Source of the DNA: Microbispora sp. NBC_01189
Lineage (GTDB): Bacteria > Actinomycetota > Actinomycetes > Streptosporangiales > Streptosporangiaceae
DNA: 64,000 bases
NCBI RefSeq assembly: GCF_036010665.1
Contig: NZ_CP108581.1
Coordinates: forward strand, 4,693,501 to 4,757,500
Direction: 5' to 3'
This document shows, piece by piece, positions 53,474 to 61,814 of this stretch. The number at the start of each line of letters is the position of its first letter. The first letter of the stretch is position 1. The translations under genes and the position numbers were made by a program. The notes beneath the pieces were generated by a model, which saw nothing but the letters and a program-made list of their open reading frames with translations, did no database searches and was not told the DNA's origin.

Positions 53474-54466
53474 ATGACGCGGCGGCTTGCGGAGGTTGCG
53501 AAGAAGGTCGGGGTCAGTGAGGCCACGGTGAGTCGCGTCCTGAACGGCAAGGCCGGGGTCTCGGAGGCCACCCGGGAGGCCGTGCTGACGGCTCTCGACG
53601 TGCTCGGGTACGAGCGGCCCACGCAGTTGCGCGGCGAGCGCGCCCGCCTGGTCGGGCTCGTCCTGCCCGAGCTGCAGAACCCCATCTTCCCGGCGTTCGC
53701 CGAGGTCGTCGGCGGGGCGCTGGCACAGCAGGGGTTCACCCCCGTGCTCTGCACGCGTACGGTCGGCGGGATCTCCGAGGCCGACTACGTGGATCTGCTG
53801 TTGCAGCAGCACGTGTCCGGCGTGGTGTTCGCCGGAGGCCTCTACACGCAGACCGGGGTCGTCCACGAGCACTACCTGCGGCTCGTCGAACGCCGACTGC
53901 CCACCGTGCTGGTCAACGCCGCCGCCGAGCACTGGGACTTCCCCCGCGTCTCCTGCGACGACACGATCGCGGTGGAGCAGGCGCTCGGTCACCTGCGCGC
54001 CCTCGGCCACCAGCGGATCGGCCTGGTCGTCGGCCCTGCCGACCACATGCCGTCCGCACGCAAGCTGGAGGCGTACCGTGCCCTGGGCGGAGAGTTGGTC
54101 GAGCACACGATGCACTCGCTGGAGGGCGGCCACGCGGCGGCCCTGAAGCTGGTGCGGCAGGAGGTCACCGGCATCGTCTGCGGCAGCGACCCGCTGGCCC
54201 TCGGCGCGATCCGCGCCGCCCGGCGCGCGGGCAGGCGCGTGCCGGAGGACGTCTCCGTCGTCGGATACGACGACTCCGCCCTGATGACCTGCGTCGACCC
54301 GCCGCTGACGACGGTGCGTCAGCCGATCGAGGCGATGGGCCGGGCGGCGGTGGAGCTGCTGGTGAGCCAGATCGAGGGCACCGCGGTCGCAACGGGAGAG
54401 CTGCTGTTCGAACCGGAGCTGGTCGTCCGCTCCTCCACCGGCCGCGTCGGCGTCCCCGTCACCTGA
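53474..54466 (+). CDS. LacI family transcriptional regulator (copy 1)
   Basis: A 330-residue LacI repressor. HTH RRLAEVAKKVGVSEATVSRV, then LNGKAGVSEATREAVLTALD with the hinge helix; periplasmic-binding-protein-like sensor RLVGLVLPELQNPIFPAFAE onward, ending with VSVVGYDDSALMTCVDPPLT. It is closely similar to the second LacI at 57731, near-identical over the first ~90 residues. It is six residues shorter because a loop (AAANGLELDPDH in copy 2) is reduced. A GH87 gene lies convergent, 77 bp downstream. Its effector is likely an alpha-glucan oligosaccharide (inference from context). Confidence 0.93.
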   Translation: MTRRLAEVAKKVGVSEATVSRVLNGKAGVSEATREAVLTALDVLGYERPTQLRGERARLVGLVLPELQNPIFPAFAEVVGGALAQQGFTPVLCTRTVGGISEADYVDLLLQQHVSGVVFAGGLYTQTGVVHEHYLRLVERRLPTVLVNAAAEHWDFPRVSCDDTIAVEQALGHLRALGHQRIGLVVGPADHMPSARKLEAYRALGGELVEHTMHSLEGGHAAALKLVRQEVTGIVCGSDPLALGAIRAARRAGRRVPEDVSVVGYDDSALMTCVDPPLTTVRQPIEAMGRAAVELLVSQIEGTAVATGELLFEPELVVRSSTGRVGVPVT

Positions 54467-54495
54467 CGGCCTGCCGGGGGTCATGCTGTGGGGGA

Positions 54496-54530
54496 GCCCG
54501 GAGGAGGAGGCGTCCACTCCTCCTCCGGGC
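54496..54530. terminator. Strong hairpin between lacI copy 1 and the GH87 gene
   Basis: A perfect 14-bp stem (54496-54509 with 54517-54530, GCCCGGAGGAGGAG) and a seven-base loop lie between the convergent stops. It is likely a bidirectional terminator, without a U tract. Confidence 0.8.
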
Positions 54531-54543
54531 GTCCCGTTCCGGG

Positions 54544-57384
54544 TTACGAGGCGTACGCCTCGAACTCGGAGATCTGCGCGGCCGGCCAGCCGGTGTTACC
54601 GGTGACGTTCAGCCGCAGATAGCGCCGGGCGGCGGCGGGCACGGTGACGGTGACGGTGTTGCCGGTCGCCGGGTCGAACGTGTAGCCCGCCGGTCCGGCG
54701 ATCGTGGTGTAGTTCGTGCCGTCCGTGCTGCCCAGGACCGCAAGGGTCTGGGTGCGGGCGCCCCAGGCGGCACTCGGCGGCAGCTTGAGCACCACCCTGC
54801 CAACCGTGACGGACGCGCCGAGGTCCACGGTCAGGGTCTGCGGGAAGGCGTTGTGGGCCGACTCCCAGTAGGTGTTGGCGTCGCCGTCCACGGCGCTGGC
54901 CGGGACGTACGTCTGGGTGCTGCTCGTCGCCGTGACCGTCTTGCCCCGGGCGAGGTTCCCCGTGGGCGGCGGGCTGGGCGAATGGCTGGGGGAGACACTG
55001 GGTGACGGGCTGGGGGTGGCGCCGGTGCCGTACACCTCGAAGGCCGACAGCTGCCCTGCGGGCCAGCCGGTGTTGCCGGTGACCGTCACCCGGACGTAGC
55101 GGACGTTTGCGGTCGTGAAGGGAATGCTCGCCGTGTTCCCGGTGGCCGGGTCGAACGTACGGCCCGCCGAGGGGGACAAGGTGGTGTAGTTCGTCCCATC
55201 CGCGCTGCCCAGGACCGCAAGGGTCTGGGTGCGGGTGGCCCAGGCGGCGCTCGGCGGCAGCTTGAGCACCACCCGCTGGACCGGGGTCACCGCGCACAGG
55301 TCCACGGTGATCGACTGCGGGAAGGCGTTGTTGGCCGACTCCCAGTAGGTGTTGGCGTCGCCGTCCACGGTGTTGGCCGCGACGTACGTCTGCGTGCTGC
55401 TCGTCGCCGTGACCGTCTTGCCCCGGGCGAGGTCGCCGCTGCCGGGAGCGCACGCCGTCGGGCTGGGCGAGGGAGAGGGGGAGACGGAGGGCGAGGGGGA
55501 CGGCGACGGGCTCGGACTGGGGTCACTGCCGTCGTAGATGTAGTTCGGCGCGGGCCACTGGCCGGTGCAGACGGTGGAGTTCAGGCTCCAGCCGGAGTTG
55601 CCCGTGCCGTACGTGGGGGCGAATCCGGTGCCGACGCAGTTGTGGATCGCGACGCCCGCGCCGATGTGGGCCGCCCGGACGTTGGTGAAGCTCGCCTTCG
55701 CCGACGCCTGCGCCTGGATCATGTACGTCCCGGTGCCGTCGATGTTCACGTTCGAGAAGTTGACGGTCTGGGTGCTGCCCTCGATGAACTGGATGGCCTC
55801 GTAGGAACTGTCGATGATGTCGGTGTCGGTCACGTTGATCGTCGCGTTGATCGGCTCGTTGAGGCCGTCGAACCAGATCGCGCCGACGCCGAAGTTCCAG
55901 TTGTAGTCGCTGTTGCCGGCCCGGATGAGGGTGTTGCGGGCGACGGTGATCGTGCCGGCGACCGCCGTGCCCTGGCCGGAGTTCACTCCCGGATAGCGGT
56001 TGGCGACGTGGATGCCGCCGCCGTTGGTGAGCGTGTCGCTGACCACGTTGTCGGTGATCTTTATTTCCCGGCCGCCGTACGTCACGATGTTGTTGGCCAG
56101 GACCGGCGCGACCACGGTGTTGAACGTGAACGCGTTGTTCGCGTTGGCCACCCGGTCGGGCCACATCGCCAGGCCGTCGTCACCGCTGTTGCGGACGAAG
56201 GTGTTGGTCACCGTGGAGTTGGTGACGCCCGTGTGGAGGTTCACGCCGTCGGCGGTCTGGTCGAGGATGCGGCTGTTCTTCACCGTGAAGTTGTCCATCG
56301 GGCCGTCCATCCAGGCCCCGACCTTGGTGTGCTGGATCCACAGGTTGTCGACCACCGAATTGGTCATCGCGCCCCCGAGGGCGTTGACCTGGTCATCGTC
56401 CACCCGTTCTGTGATGTCGCCGATGATCGCGAAGTCCCGCAGGGTGACGTTGCGGCTCGGCCCGCCCGCCTCGTGCGGCCGGATCCCGCCGGTGTAGCCG
56501 CCGCCGCTGACGTACTTGCCGTAAACGCCGACGGCCCGGTTGCGCTGGGTGGGATGGCGGCCGGTGAGCACGCTGTACCAGGGCCCGGCCCCGCGCAGCG
56601 TGACCCCGTCCACGACCACGTGGTCCCACAGGGTGTACGTCCCGGCCGGGATGTAGACCTCCTTGCCCTGGGCCTTTCCGGCGTCGACGGCGGCCTGGAA
56701 GGCGGCGGTGGAGTCGCTCGTGCCGTTGCGGTCGGCGCCGAAGTCGTCGACCGACAGCGACCCGGCGGGCCGGGGGATCGCGTCCGGCACGAGTTCGAAG
56801 TCGGCGAGGTCCACGACGACCCACGGCGCGACCGAGGTGGAGGCCACCTGGATCCTGACCTTGGTCCCCGCCGCCAGGGTGGACCCGAACATCGTCCGGG
56901 TCTCGTCGTAGAAGTGGTGCGGCTTGTCGCCGGGTGTGTTGCCGAATGGGTAGCCGCCGTAGAACCAGCCGTACCGGGAGGTGAACTGCAGGTCCTTGAG
57001 CTTGGTCCCGTTGATCCTCAGGTCCACCGGTGCCGTGATGCCCGTTCCGGCCGCGTTGTCCGGCACGCTGTAGCGCACGGTCATGGCGTTGGCGGGCTTG
57101 GGCAGGGTGAACTCGACGTACTCTCCGGGCGCGTCGAGCCGTACGGCCCGGCGGCCCGACGCCTCGGACGGCAGGTGCGTGTAGACGCGGTCCGGGCCGA
57201 TCTGCTCGCCGTTGGTCGCGGCGGCCTCGGCCTCGATCTCCGTGAACGGCACGGTCGCGCCTCTTCCCGGCACGGAGAAGGGCGACGGCGAGGTCGCGGC
57301 CGACGACGTGCCGGGGAACGCGACCACGCTCCCCAGAGCGATCAGCGCCCCCGCCACCGCGATGGCGGCTCCGGATCTTCTCAT
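54544..57384 (-). CDS. Secreted GH87 mycodextranase / alpha-1,3-glucanase
   Basis: A 946-residue exported enzyme. Signal peptide MRRSGAAIAVAGALIALGSV; CBM35-like domain at ~45-205 (FTEIEAEAAATNGEQIGPDR, EYVEFTLPKPANAMTVRYSV); right-handed beta-helix GH87 catalytic domain at ~210-620 (GTYTLWDHVVVDGVTLRGAG, TKVGAWMDGPMDNFTVKNSR). The putative catalytic acids are the Asp of ILDQTADGVNLHTG and the Asp pair of FVRNSGDDGLAMWPD, as in GH87 inverting alpha-1,3-glucanases. After a Ser-Pro linker come two F5/8 type C (discoidin/CBM32-like) modules (~655-790, ~815-946) that share long identical stretches. It hydrolyses alpha-1,3-glucan or alternating alpha-1,3/1,4-glucan of fungal walls. ATG 57384 has AAAGGA upstream. 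It is divergent from lacI copy 2. Confidence 0.85.
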   Translation of the reverse strand: MRRSGAAIAVAGALIALGSVVAFPGTSSAATSPSPFSVPGRGATVPFTEIEAEAAATNGEQIGPDRVYTHLPSEASGRRAVRLDAPGEYVEFTLPKPANAMTVRYSVPDNAAGTGITAPVDLRINGTKLKDLQFTSRYGWFYGGYPFGNTPGDKPHHFYDETRTMFGSTLAAGTKVRIQVASTSVAPWVVVDLADFELVPDAIPRPAGSLSVDDFGADRNGTSDSTAAFQAAVDAGKAQGKEVYIPAGTYTLWDHVVVDGVTLRGAGPWYSVLTGRHPTQRNRAVGVYGKYVSGGGYTGGIRPHEAGGPSRNVTLRDFAIIGDITERVDDDQVNALGGAMTNSVVDNLWIQHTKVGAWMDGPMDNFTVKNSRILDQTADGVNLHTGVTNSTVTNTFVRNSGDDGLAMWPDRVANANNAFTFNTVVAPVLANNIVTYGGREIKITDNVVSDTLTNGGGIHVANRYPGVNSGQGTAVAGTITVARNTLIRAGNSDYNWNFGVGAIWFDGLNEPINATINVTDTDIIDSSYEAIQFIEGSTQTVNFSNVNIDGTGTYMIQAQASAKASFTNVRAAHIGAGVAIHNCVGTGFAPTYGTGNSGWSLNSTVCTGQWPAPNYIYDGSDPSPSPSPSPSPSVSPSPSPSPTACAPGSGDLARGKTVTATSSTQTYVAANTVDGDANTYWESANNAFPQSITVDLCAVTPVQRVVLKLPPSAAWATRTQTLAVLGSADGTNYTTLSPSAGRTFDPATGNTASIPFTTANVRYVRVTVTGNTGWPAGQLSAFEVYGTGATPSPSPSVSPSHSPSPPPTGNLARGKTVTATSSTQTYVPASAVDGDANTYWESAHNAFPQTLTVDLGASVTVGRVVLKLPPSAAWGARTQTLAVLGSTDGTNYTTIAGPAGYTFDPATGNTVTVTVPAAARRYLRLNVTGNTGWPAAQISEFEAYAS

Positions 57385-57730
57385 GAGGTTCCTTTCTGCA
57401 TGCGAGACCCGGGAGATGCGGCGTGGACGCTGGACCGCCACACCTCCGAAGAAGGTGAGTGGCCCACACGATAAGTTGGCGAACAACCTTCTGCAATATT
57501 CCGACGAGAAGTCGCAATATGACATGCACGTTACGACATCGCGTAACCCCAGCCCCGAGCCCTCTGGAACGCTCCGCATATCGGCCGGAGGAGTGCGCGG
57601 GGCGGCGCTCAGGGGATCGCGATCGGCGCGGGCCCCGCCCGCGCAGCGAGACAGTGGCCTGACGTGCTGTTCGCGATCACATGCGCAAGCGGATGAAAGC
57701 GTTTGCGCTCGCTGTCGTATAGTTGCGTCC
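57385..57730. promoter_or_regulatory. 346-bp divergent control region between GH87 and lacI copy 2
   Basis: No gene was seen. It holds an exact inverted repeat GTTACG-N6-CGTAAC (57530-57547), a looser AAGTTG-GCGAA-CAACCTT symmetry (57473-57490), and a cre/LacI-like TGAAAGCGTTTGCG (57694-57707) just upstream of the lacI copy 2 -10. AT-rich patches such as CTGCAATATTCC and GTCGCAATATGACATG are rare in this GC-rich DNA and suggest promoters and operators. These fit dual control of both divergent genes by a LacI protein. Confidence 0.5.
57694..57730 (+). promoter_or_regulatory. LacI-type operator and leaderless promoter of lacI copy 2
   Basis: TGAAAGCGTTTGCG overlaps the expected -35 position, and TATAGT (57718-57723) is a good -10, seven bases before ATG 57731. 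There is no Shine-Dalgarno, so the mRNA is probably leaderless. The 9-mer GTTTGCGCT (57701-57709) is the reverse complement of AGCGCAAAC in the GH43 promoter operator, suggesting autorepression and cross-talk. Confidence 0.55.
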
Positions 57731-58741
57731 ATGACACGACGGCTTGCGGAAGTGGCCAAGAAGGTGGGCGTGAGCGAGGCGACGGTGAGTCGCGTGCTCA
57801 ACGGCAAGCCGGGGGTCTCCGACGCCACCAGAGAGGCGGTGCTCACCGCGCTCGACGTGCTGGGATACGAGCGGCCCACCCAGTTGCGCGGCGACCGCGG
57901 CCGGCTCGTCGGCCTGGTCCTCCCCGAGCTGCAGAACCCGATCTTCCCGGCGTTCGCTGAGGTCGTGGGGGGCGCGCTGGCCCAGCAGGGGTTCACGTCC
58001 GTGCTGTGCACCCGGACCGTGGGCGGCGTCTCCGAGTCCGACTACGTGGACCTGCTCCTCCAGCAGCACGTGTCCGGCATGGTCTTCGCCGGCGGCCTGT
58101 ACGCCCAGGGGGACGCCTCCCACAGCCACTACCGCAGGGTCCTCGAACGCAAGCTGCCGACCGTGCTCGTCAACGCGGCGGTCGAGCATCTCGGGTTCCC
58201 GCAGGTGTCGTGCGACGACGTCGCCGCGGCCGAGATCGCGCTCGCCCATCTCATGGCGCTCGGGCACCGCCAGGTCGCGATGCTGCTCGGCCCGCCTGAC
58301 CACGTCCCGTCCCAGCGCAAGCTCGCCGCGTTCCGGGCGTACGCGGCCGCCAACGGCCTGGAACTCGACCCCGACCACGTCGAGCACACGATGTTCTCGC
58401 TGGAAGGCGGGCACGCCGCCGCCACGCGCATGGTCGCCAGGGGCGTGACCGGCATCATCTGCGCCAGCGACGTGCTCGCCCTCGGCGCGATCAGGGCGGC
58501 CCGCCGGGCGGGGTTGTCGGTGCCCGAGGACGTCTCCGTCATCGGCTATGACGACTCGGCGCTGATGAACTGCGTGGACCCGCCGCTGACCACGGTCCGC
58601 CAGCCCATCGACGCGATGGGCAGGGCGGCCGTCGAGCTGCTGGTGGCGCAGATCGACGCGGCCGTGGTGTCGGGGGACGAGCTGCTGTTCGAGCCCGAGC
58701 TGGTCGTACGCGCCTCGACCGCCCCCGCACCCCGCTCGTAG
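57731..58741 (+). CDS. LacI family transcriptional regulator (copy 2)
   Basis: A 336-residue LacI repressor paralogous to the one at 53474. HTH RRLAEVAKKVGVSEATVSRV and LNGKPGVSDATREAVLTALD; sensor domain RLVGLVLPELQNPIFPAFAE through VSVIGYDDSALMNCVDPPLT and DELLFEPELVVRASTAPAPR. Its DNA-binding domain is practically identical to that of copy 1, so both should recognise the same operator, while differences in the sensor domain may change the inducer. ATG 57731 is used without a ribosome-binding site. It is divergent from the GH87 gene and in the same direction as the ABC transporter operon that begins 648 bp downstream. Confidence 0.94.
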   Translation: MTRRLAEVAKKVGVSEATVSRVLNGKPGVSDATREAVLTALDVLGYERPTQLRGDRGRLVGLVLPELQNPIFPAFAEVVGGALAQQGFTSVLCTRTVGGVSESDYVDLLLQQHVSGMVFAGGLYAQGDASHSHYRRVLERKLPTVLVNAAVEHLGFPQVSCDDVAAAEIALAHLMALGHRQVAMLLGPPDHVPSQRKLAAFRAYAAANGLELDPDHVEHTMFSLEGGHAAATRMVARGVTGIICASDVLALGAIRAARRAGLSVPEDVSVIGYDDSALMNCVDPPLTTVRQPIDAMGRAAVELLVAQIDAAVVSGDELLFEPELVVRASTAPAPRS

Positions 58742-59388
58742 CGGGATGTCCACGAACCTTGGCCGGGCCGGTCAGTGTCGTGGACCTTAGGGGGGTCGGT
58801 GCACGGGCCTCGGCCGGGTCGGTCACTGCGCCGGAAGGAACCTCCGGTCCTCGCGAAGCCCGCTCCGCTCCACCCACGAAAATTCCTCGCAAGCTCGGAA
58901 TTTCCGCGGGGCCCGGTCTGGGCCTTCGCTGCGGTCCTCGCTCCCTTCCGCTCCGCTCCCTCGGCCACGGTGAACGTTGTGTGGACCGTCAATCAGCGCG
59001 GAGCGCCGGGGGCGGGCGGGTGCGGAGGCCGGCGTAAGACCGTGCCAGGTACCACCGCTCCCGCGATGGCCGCTCCCGCGGCTCACCGGACCGCCACTAT
59101 CACGGCCGGCCGGAGCACCCGCCCGCTCTTGAGCGCGCCCTCCTCAACCGCTTCCGGGCCGTCGTGCCTGGCCACGCCGACGCGCCCGGCTCCCGAAAAG
59201 CCGCCTCTTCAGGGCATGCCAGCGACAGACCGATCACTGTCACTTTTTTGCAGAGTTAATGACGAACTATTGCTCAGTCCTGCATGCCTCTGTATGTTTC
59301 TCGCAACCGAGCGGATCGGGGCGCTCCAGTCGGCCCCGAGCCGTGTGCTTCGACGGGTCGTGGTGCGCGGTTCCAGAAGGGAACGAGG
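58742..59388. other. 647-bp non-coding gap with the right inverted-repeat arm
   Basis: No real gene was found. The segment contains two degenerate copies of a ~27-bp unit (CACGAACCTTGGCCGGGCCG-like, about 58749 and 58802) and a small hairpin AAATTCC/GGAATTT (58880-58903). It also holds the right arm of the 131-bp inverted repeat (58996-59126) and the promoter region of the ABC operon (TTGCAG at 59248-59253 and AT-rich sequence to 59280). Its texture looks like a repeat or mobile-element scar. Confidence 0.5.
58996..59126 (-). repeat. Right arm of 131-bp inverted repeat (IR-B)
   Basis: This segment is the reverse complement of 52818-52948 with three mismatches over 131 positions. Together the two arms enclose 6,047 bp containing the lipoprotein gene, lacI copy 1, the GH87 gene and lacI copy 2. 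Confidence 0.9.
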
Positions 59389-60768
59389 ATGAAATCCCAC
59401 AAGCTCTCGATACTGCTGGTCTCGGGACTTGCCATTGCAGCGGCCGCGGCGTGCGGCACCGACGACAGCGGTAACAGCGGCGACAAGGCCAGCGCGGCGC
59501 CCGGCAGCGCCGGGCCGGTGTCGATCTCGGTCAACTGCGAGCCGCCGAAGACGAACAAGGCGGAGCGTGCGACCTTCGAGGAGGACCTGGCGGCCTTCCA
59601 GAAGCTGAACCCCAACATCAAGGTCTCGAAGGTCACGGACGCCTTCCCCTGCTACGACCCGCGCACCTTCGAGCCCAAGCTGGCCAGCGGCGAACTCGAG
59701 ACGGTCTTCTACGTCAACTTCCCCAACGTGGGCCGCCTCATCGAGAGCGGGCAGGCCGCCGACCTCACGCCGTACGTCAACGAGCTGAAGACGTTCGCGG
59801 ACTACAACAGCTCGATCGACCTCTTCAAGAAGGACGGCAAGATCTACGGCCTGCCGACCGACGGCTACGGCATGGGCCTCGTCTACAACAAGGAGGTCTT
59901 CACCAAGGCCGGGCTCGACCCGAACAACCCGCCCAAGACGTGGGCCGACGTGCAGGCCGCCGCGAAGAAGATCGCCGGGCTCGGCCCCGGCTACGTCGGG
60001 TACGGCGAGTACAGCGGCAACAACGTCGGCGGCTGGCACTTCACCGCCTCCATCTACGGCCGCGGCGGATCGGTCATCACCGACGACGGCAAGAAGGCTG
60101 CCTTCAACACCCCTGAGGGCACGGCCGTGCTGGAGAACCTCCACCAGATGCGGTGGGCCGACAACAGCATGGGCTCCCAGCTCTACATCGACTGGCCGGC
60201 CCTGATGAAGGCCATGGCCGGCGGCAAGATGGGCATGATGCTGGGCGCGCCCGACGTGCTCATCTCGCTCCGCAACGACTTCGGCGGCAAGTTCGAGAAC
60301 TACGCCATCACGGCTCAGCCCGAGGCGAAGGCCCTGTTCAACGGCGGCGCCGGCTACATGATCAACCCCAAGGCCACGCCGGAGCAGATCAGGGCCGGCC
60401 TCAAGTGGATCGAGTACAAGTTCCTCACCCCCGGCAAGGGACAGTTCGACTACGCGCGGGCCAAGGGTGCGAACCTCACCGTCGGCCAGCCGTACCCCGA
60501 CCTGTACGGCTCGGACACGCCCTCGGGCCAGGCCGTGAACGACCTGCGCAAGGCGAACGCCAACATCGACGCCTCGCAGTTCGCCGGATGGGTGGAGGGC
60601 TCCAAGGGCATCCCGCCCAAGGCCGAGCCCGGGCCGTACGCCCAGGAGATCTACAAGATCCTCGACACTCCGATGTCGGCCGTGCTGACCCGCAAGGACG
60701 CGAACATCGACCAGCTCCTGTCCGACGCCGAGTCGAAGGTCAACTCCCTGCTGGCCTCGAAGGGCTGA
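59389..60768 (+). CDS. Sugar ABC transporter substrate-binding lipoprotein
   Basis: A 459-residue lipoprotein of the family 1 (MalE-like) solute-binding proteins. Signal MKSHKLSILLVSGLAIAAAA with lipobox Cys in AAACGTDD; mature domain with EEDLAAFQKLNPNIKVSKV, GELETVFYVNFPNVGRLIES, YGLPTDGYGMGLVYNKEVFT, GLDPNNPPKTWADVQAAAKK and MAGGKMGMMLGAPDVLISL. AAGGG precedes ATG 59389. It is the first gene of a transporter operon with two permeases and a GH13 enzyme; the ATPase is not encoded here and is probably the shared MsiK-type protein. The ligand is likely a malto- or nigero-oligosaccharide (inference). Confidence 0.92.
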   Translation: MKSHKLSILLVSGLAIAAAAACGTDDSGNSGDKASAAPGSAGPVSISVNCEPPKTNKAERATFEEDLAAFQKLNPNIKVSKVTDAFPCYDPRTFEPKLASGELETVFYVNFPNVGRLIESGQAADLTPYVNELKTFADYNSSIDLFKKDGKIYGLPTDGYGMGLVYNKEVFTKAGLDPNNPPKTWADVQAAAKKIAGLGPGYVGYGEYSGNNVGGWHFTASIYGRGGSVITDDGKKAAFNTPEGTAVLENLHQMRWADNSMGSQLYIDWPALMKAMAGGKMGMMLGAPDVLISLRNDFGGKFENYAITAQPEAKALFNGGAGYMINPKATPEQIRAGLKWIEYKFLTPGKGQFDYARAKGANLTVGQPYPDLYGSDTPSGQAVNDLRKANANIDASQFAGWVEGSKGIPPKAEPGPYAQEIYKILDTPMSAVLTRKDANIDQLLSDAESKVNSLLASKG

Positions 60769-60792
60769 CCGCCCTGATAATCCGGACCTAAT

Positions 60793-60839
60793 CCGGGGCG
60801 CCGCCCGCGGCCGTGACCCTCGCGCGGCCGGCGCCCCGG
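60793..60839 (+). terminator. Intra-operon hairpin between binding protein and permease genes
   Basis: CCGGGGCGCCG (60793-60803) pairs perfectly with CGGCGCCCCGG (60829-60839) in the 111-bp gap after the binding-protein stop. There is no U tract. Such hairpins often stabilise the upstream mRNA or partly terminate, giving more binding protein than permease. Confidence 0.6.
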
Positions 60840-60879
60840 CGCATCGCGTCCAGATCATGTCGAGATCGGATTCACAACG

Positions 60880-61803
60880 ATGACCACAGCGAGCATCCCG
60901 GCAGCGGGCGGCAGGCGGCGGCAGCCGACGAAACTGCGGCGCGCCGTGCGGCGCAACGTCACCGCCTACGGCTTCCTGTGCGGCGCTCTGATCTGTTTCG
61001 CCTTCTTCTCCTGGTATCCGATGGTCCGGGAGGTAATCCTCAGCTTCCAGAAGACCAACTTCGTGGACCCGCCCAAATGGGTGGGGCTGGAGAACTTCCG
61101 CACCGTCGTCAACGACCCGGCCTTCGGACCGGCCTGGGTCAACACCGCGGTGTTCACGATGCTCGCCCTGCTGTGCGGCTACGGGATCCCCTTCGTCACC
61201 GCGATCGTCCTGAACGAGCTACGGCACGCCCGCGCCTACCTGCGCTTCGTGGTCTACCTGCCGGTCATGCTGCCGCCCGCGGTGAGCGTCCTGCTGTTCC
61301 AGTGGTTCTACAACCCCGACTACGGGCTGTTCAACCAGGTTCTGGACCTGTTCCACCTGCCCGGCCTGCAGTGGCTCAACTCGACGAGCACCGCGCTGAT
61401 CTCGCTGGTCATCGTCTCCACCTGGATGAACATGGGCAGCGGCACGCTGATCTACCTCGCCGCCCTGCAGACGATCCCGAGCGAGTTGTACGAGGCCGCG
61501 GAGCTCGACGGCGCCGGCCTGTTCAAGCGGATCTGGCACGTTACGATCCCGCAGACCAAGCTGATCCTGCTGGTGATGCTGCTGCTGCAGATCGTGGCGA
61601 CCATGCAGGTCTTCATCGAGCCCTACCTGCTCACCGGCGGCGGCCCCGAGAACGCCACGGTCAGCGTCGTCTACCTCATGTACCAGTACGCCTTCAACTT
61701 CGGCAATCTCAACGCGGGCAACGCGCTCGGCCTGATGCTCATGATCGTGCTCATGGTGTTCTCCGCGATCTACCTGCGCGTCTCGCGCGACAACACGGTG
61801 TGA
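60880..61803 (+). CDS. Sugar ABC transporter permease (MalF-like)
   Basis: A 307-residue inner-membrane permease with six helices. N-terminal basic segment, first helix YGFLCGALICFAFFSWYPMV, then VILSFQKTNFVDPPKWVGLE. The EAA loop is ELYEAAELDGAGLFKRIWHV, the contact site for the ATPase. ATG 60880 begins MTTASIPAAGGRRRQPTKLR. The second permease gene starts 12 bp downstream. It forms the translocation path with that partner. Confidence 0.93.
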   Translation: MTTASIPAAGGRRRQPTKLRRAVRRNVTAYGFLCGALICFAFFSWYPMVREVILSFQKTNFVDPPKWVGLENFRTVVNDPAFGPAWVNTAVFTMLALLCGYGIPFVTAIVLNELRHARAYLRFVVYLPVMLPPAVSVLLFQWFYNPDYGLFNQVLDLFHLPGLQWLNSTSTALISLVIVSTWMNMGSGTLIYLAALQTIPSELYEAAELDGAGLFKRIWHVTIPQTKLILLVMLLLQIVATMQVFIEPYLLTGGGPENATVSVVYLMYQYAFNFGNLNAGNALGLMLMIVLMVFSAIYLRVSRDNTV

Positions 61804-61814
61804 GGGGAGCGACC

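Noticed and set aside
58775..59392. 205-residue open frame between lacI copy 2 and the binding-protein gene
   Set aside because: Its sequence is Pro/Arg/Ala-rich translation of repeat DNA, shared only through the inverted repeat; there is no ribosome-binding site and no family pattern.
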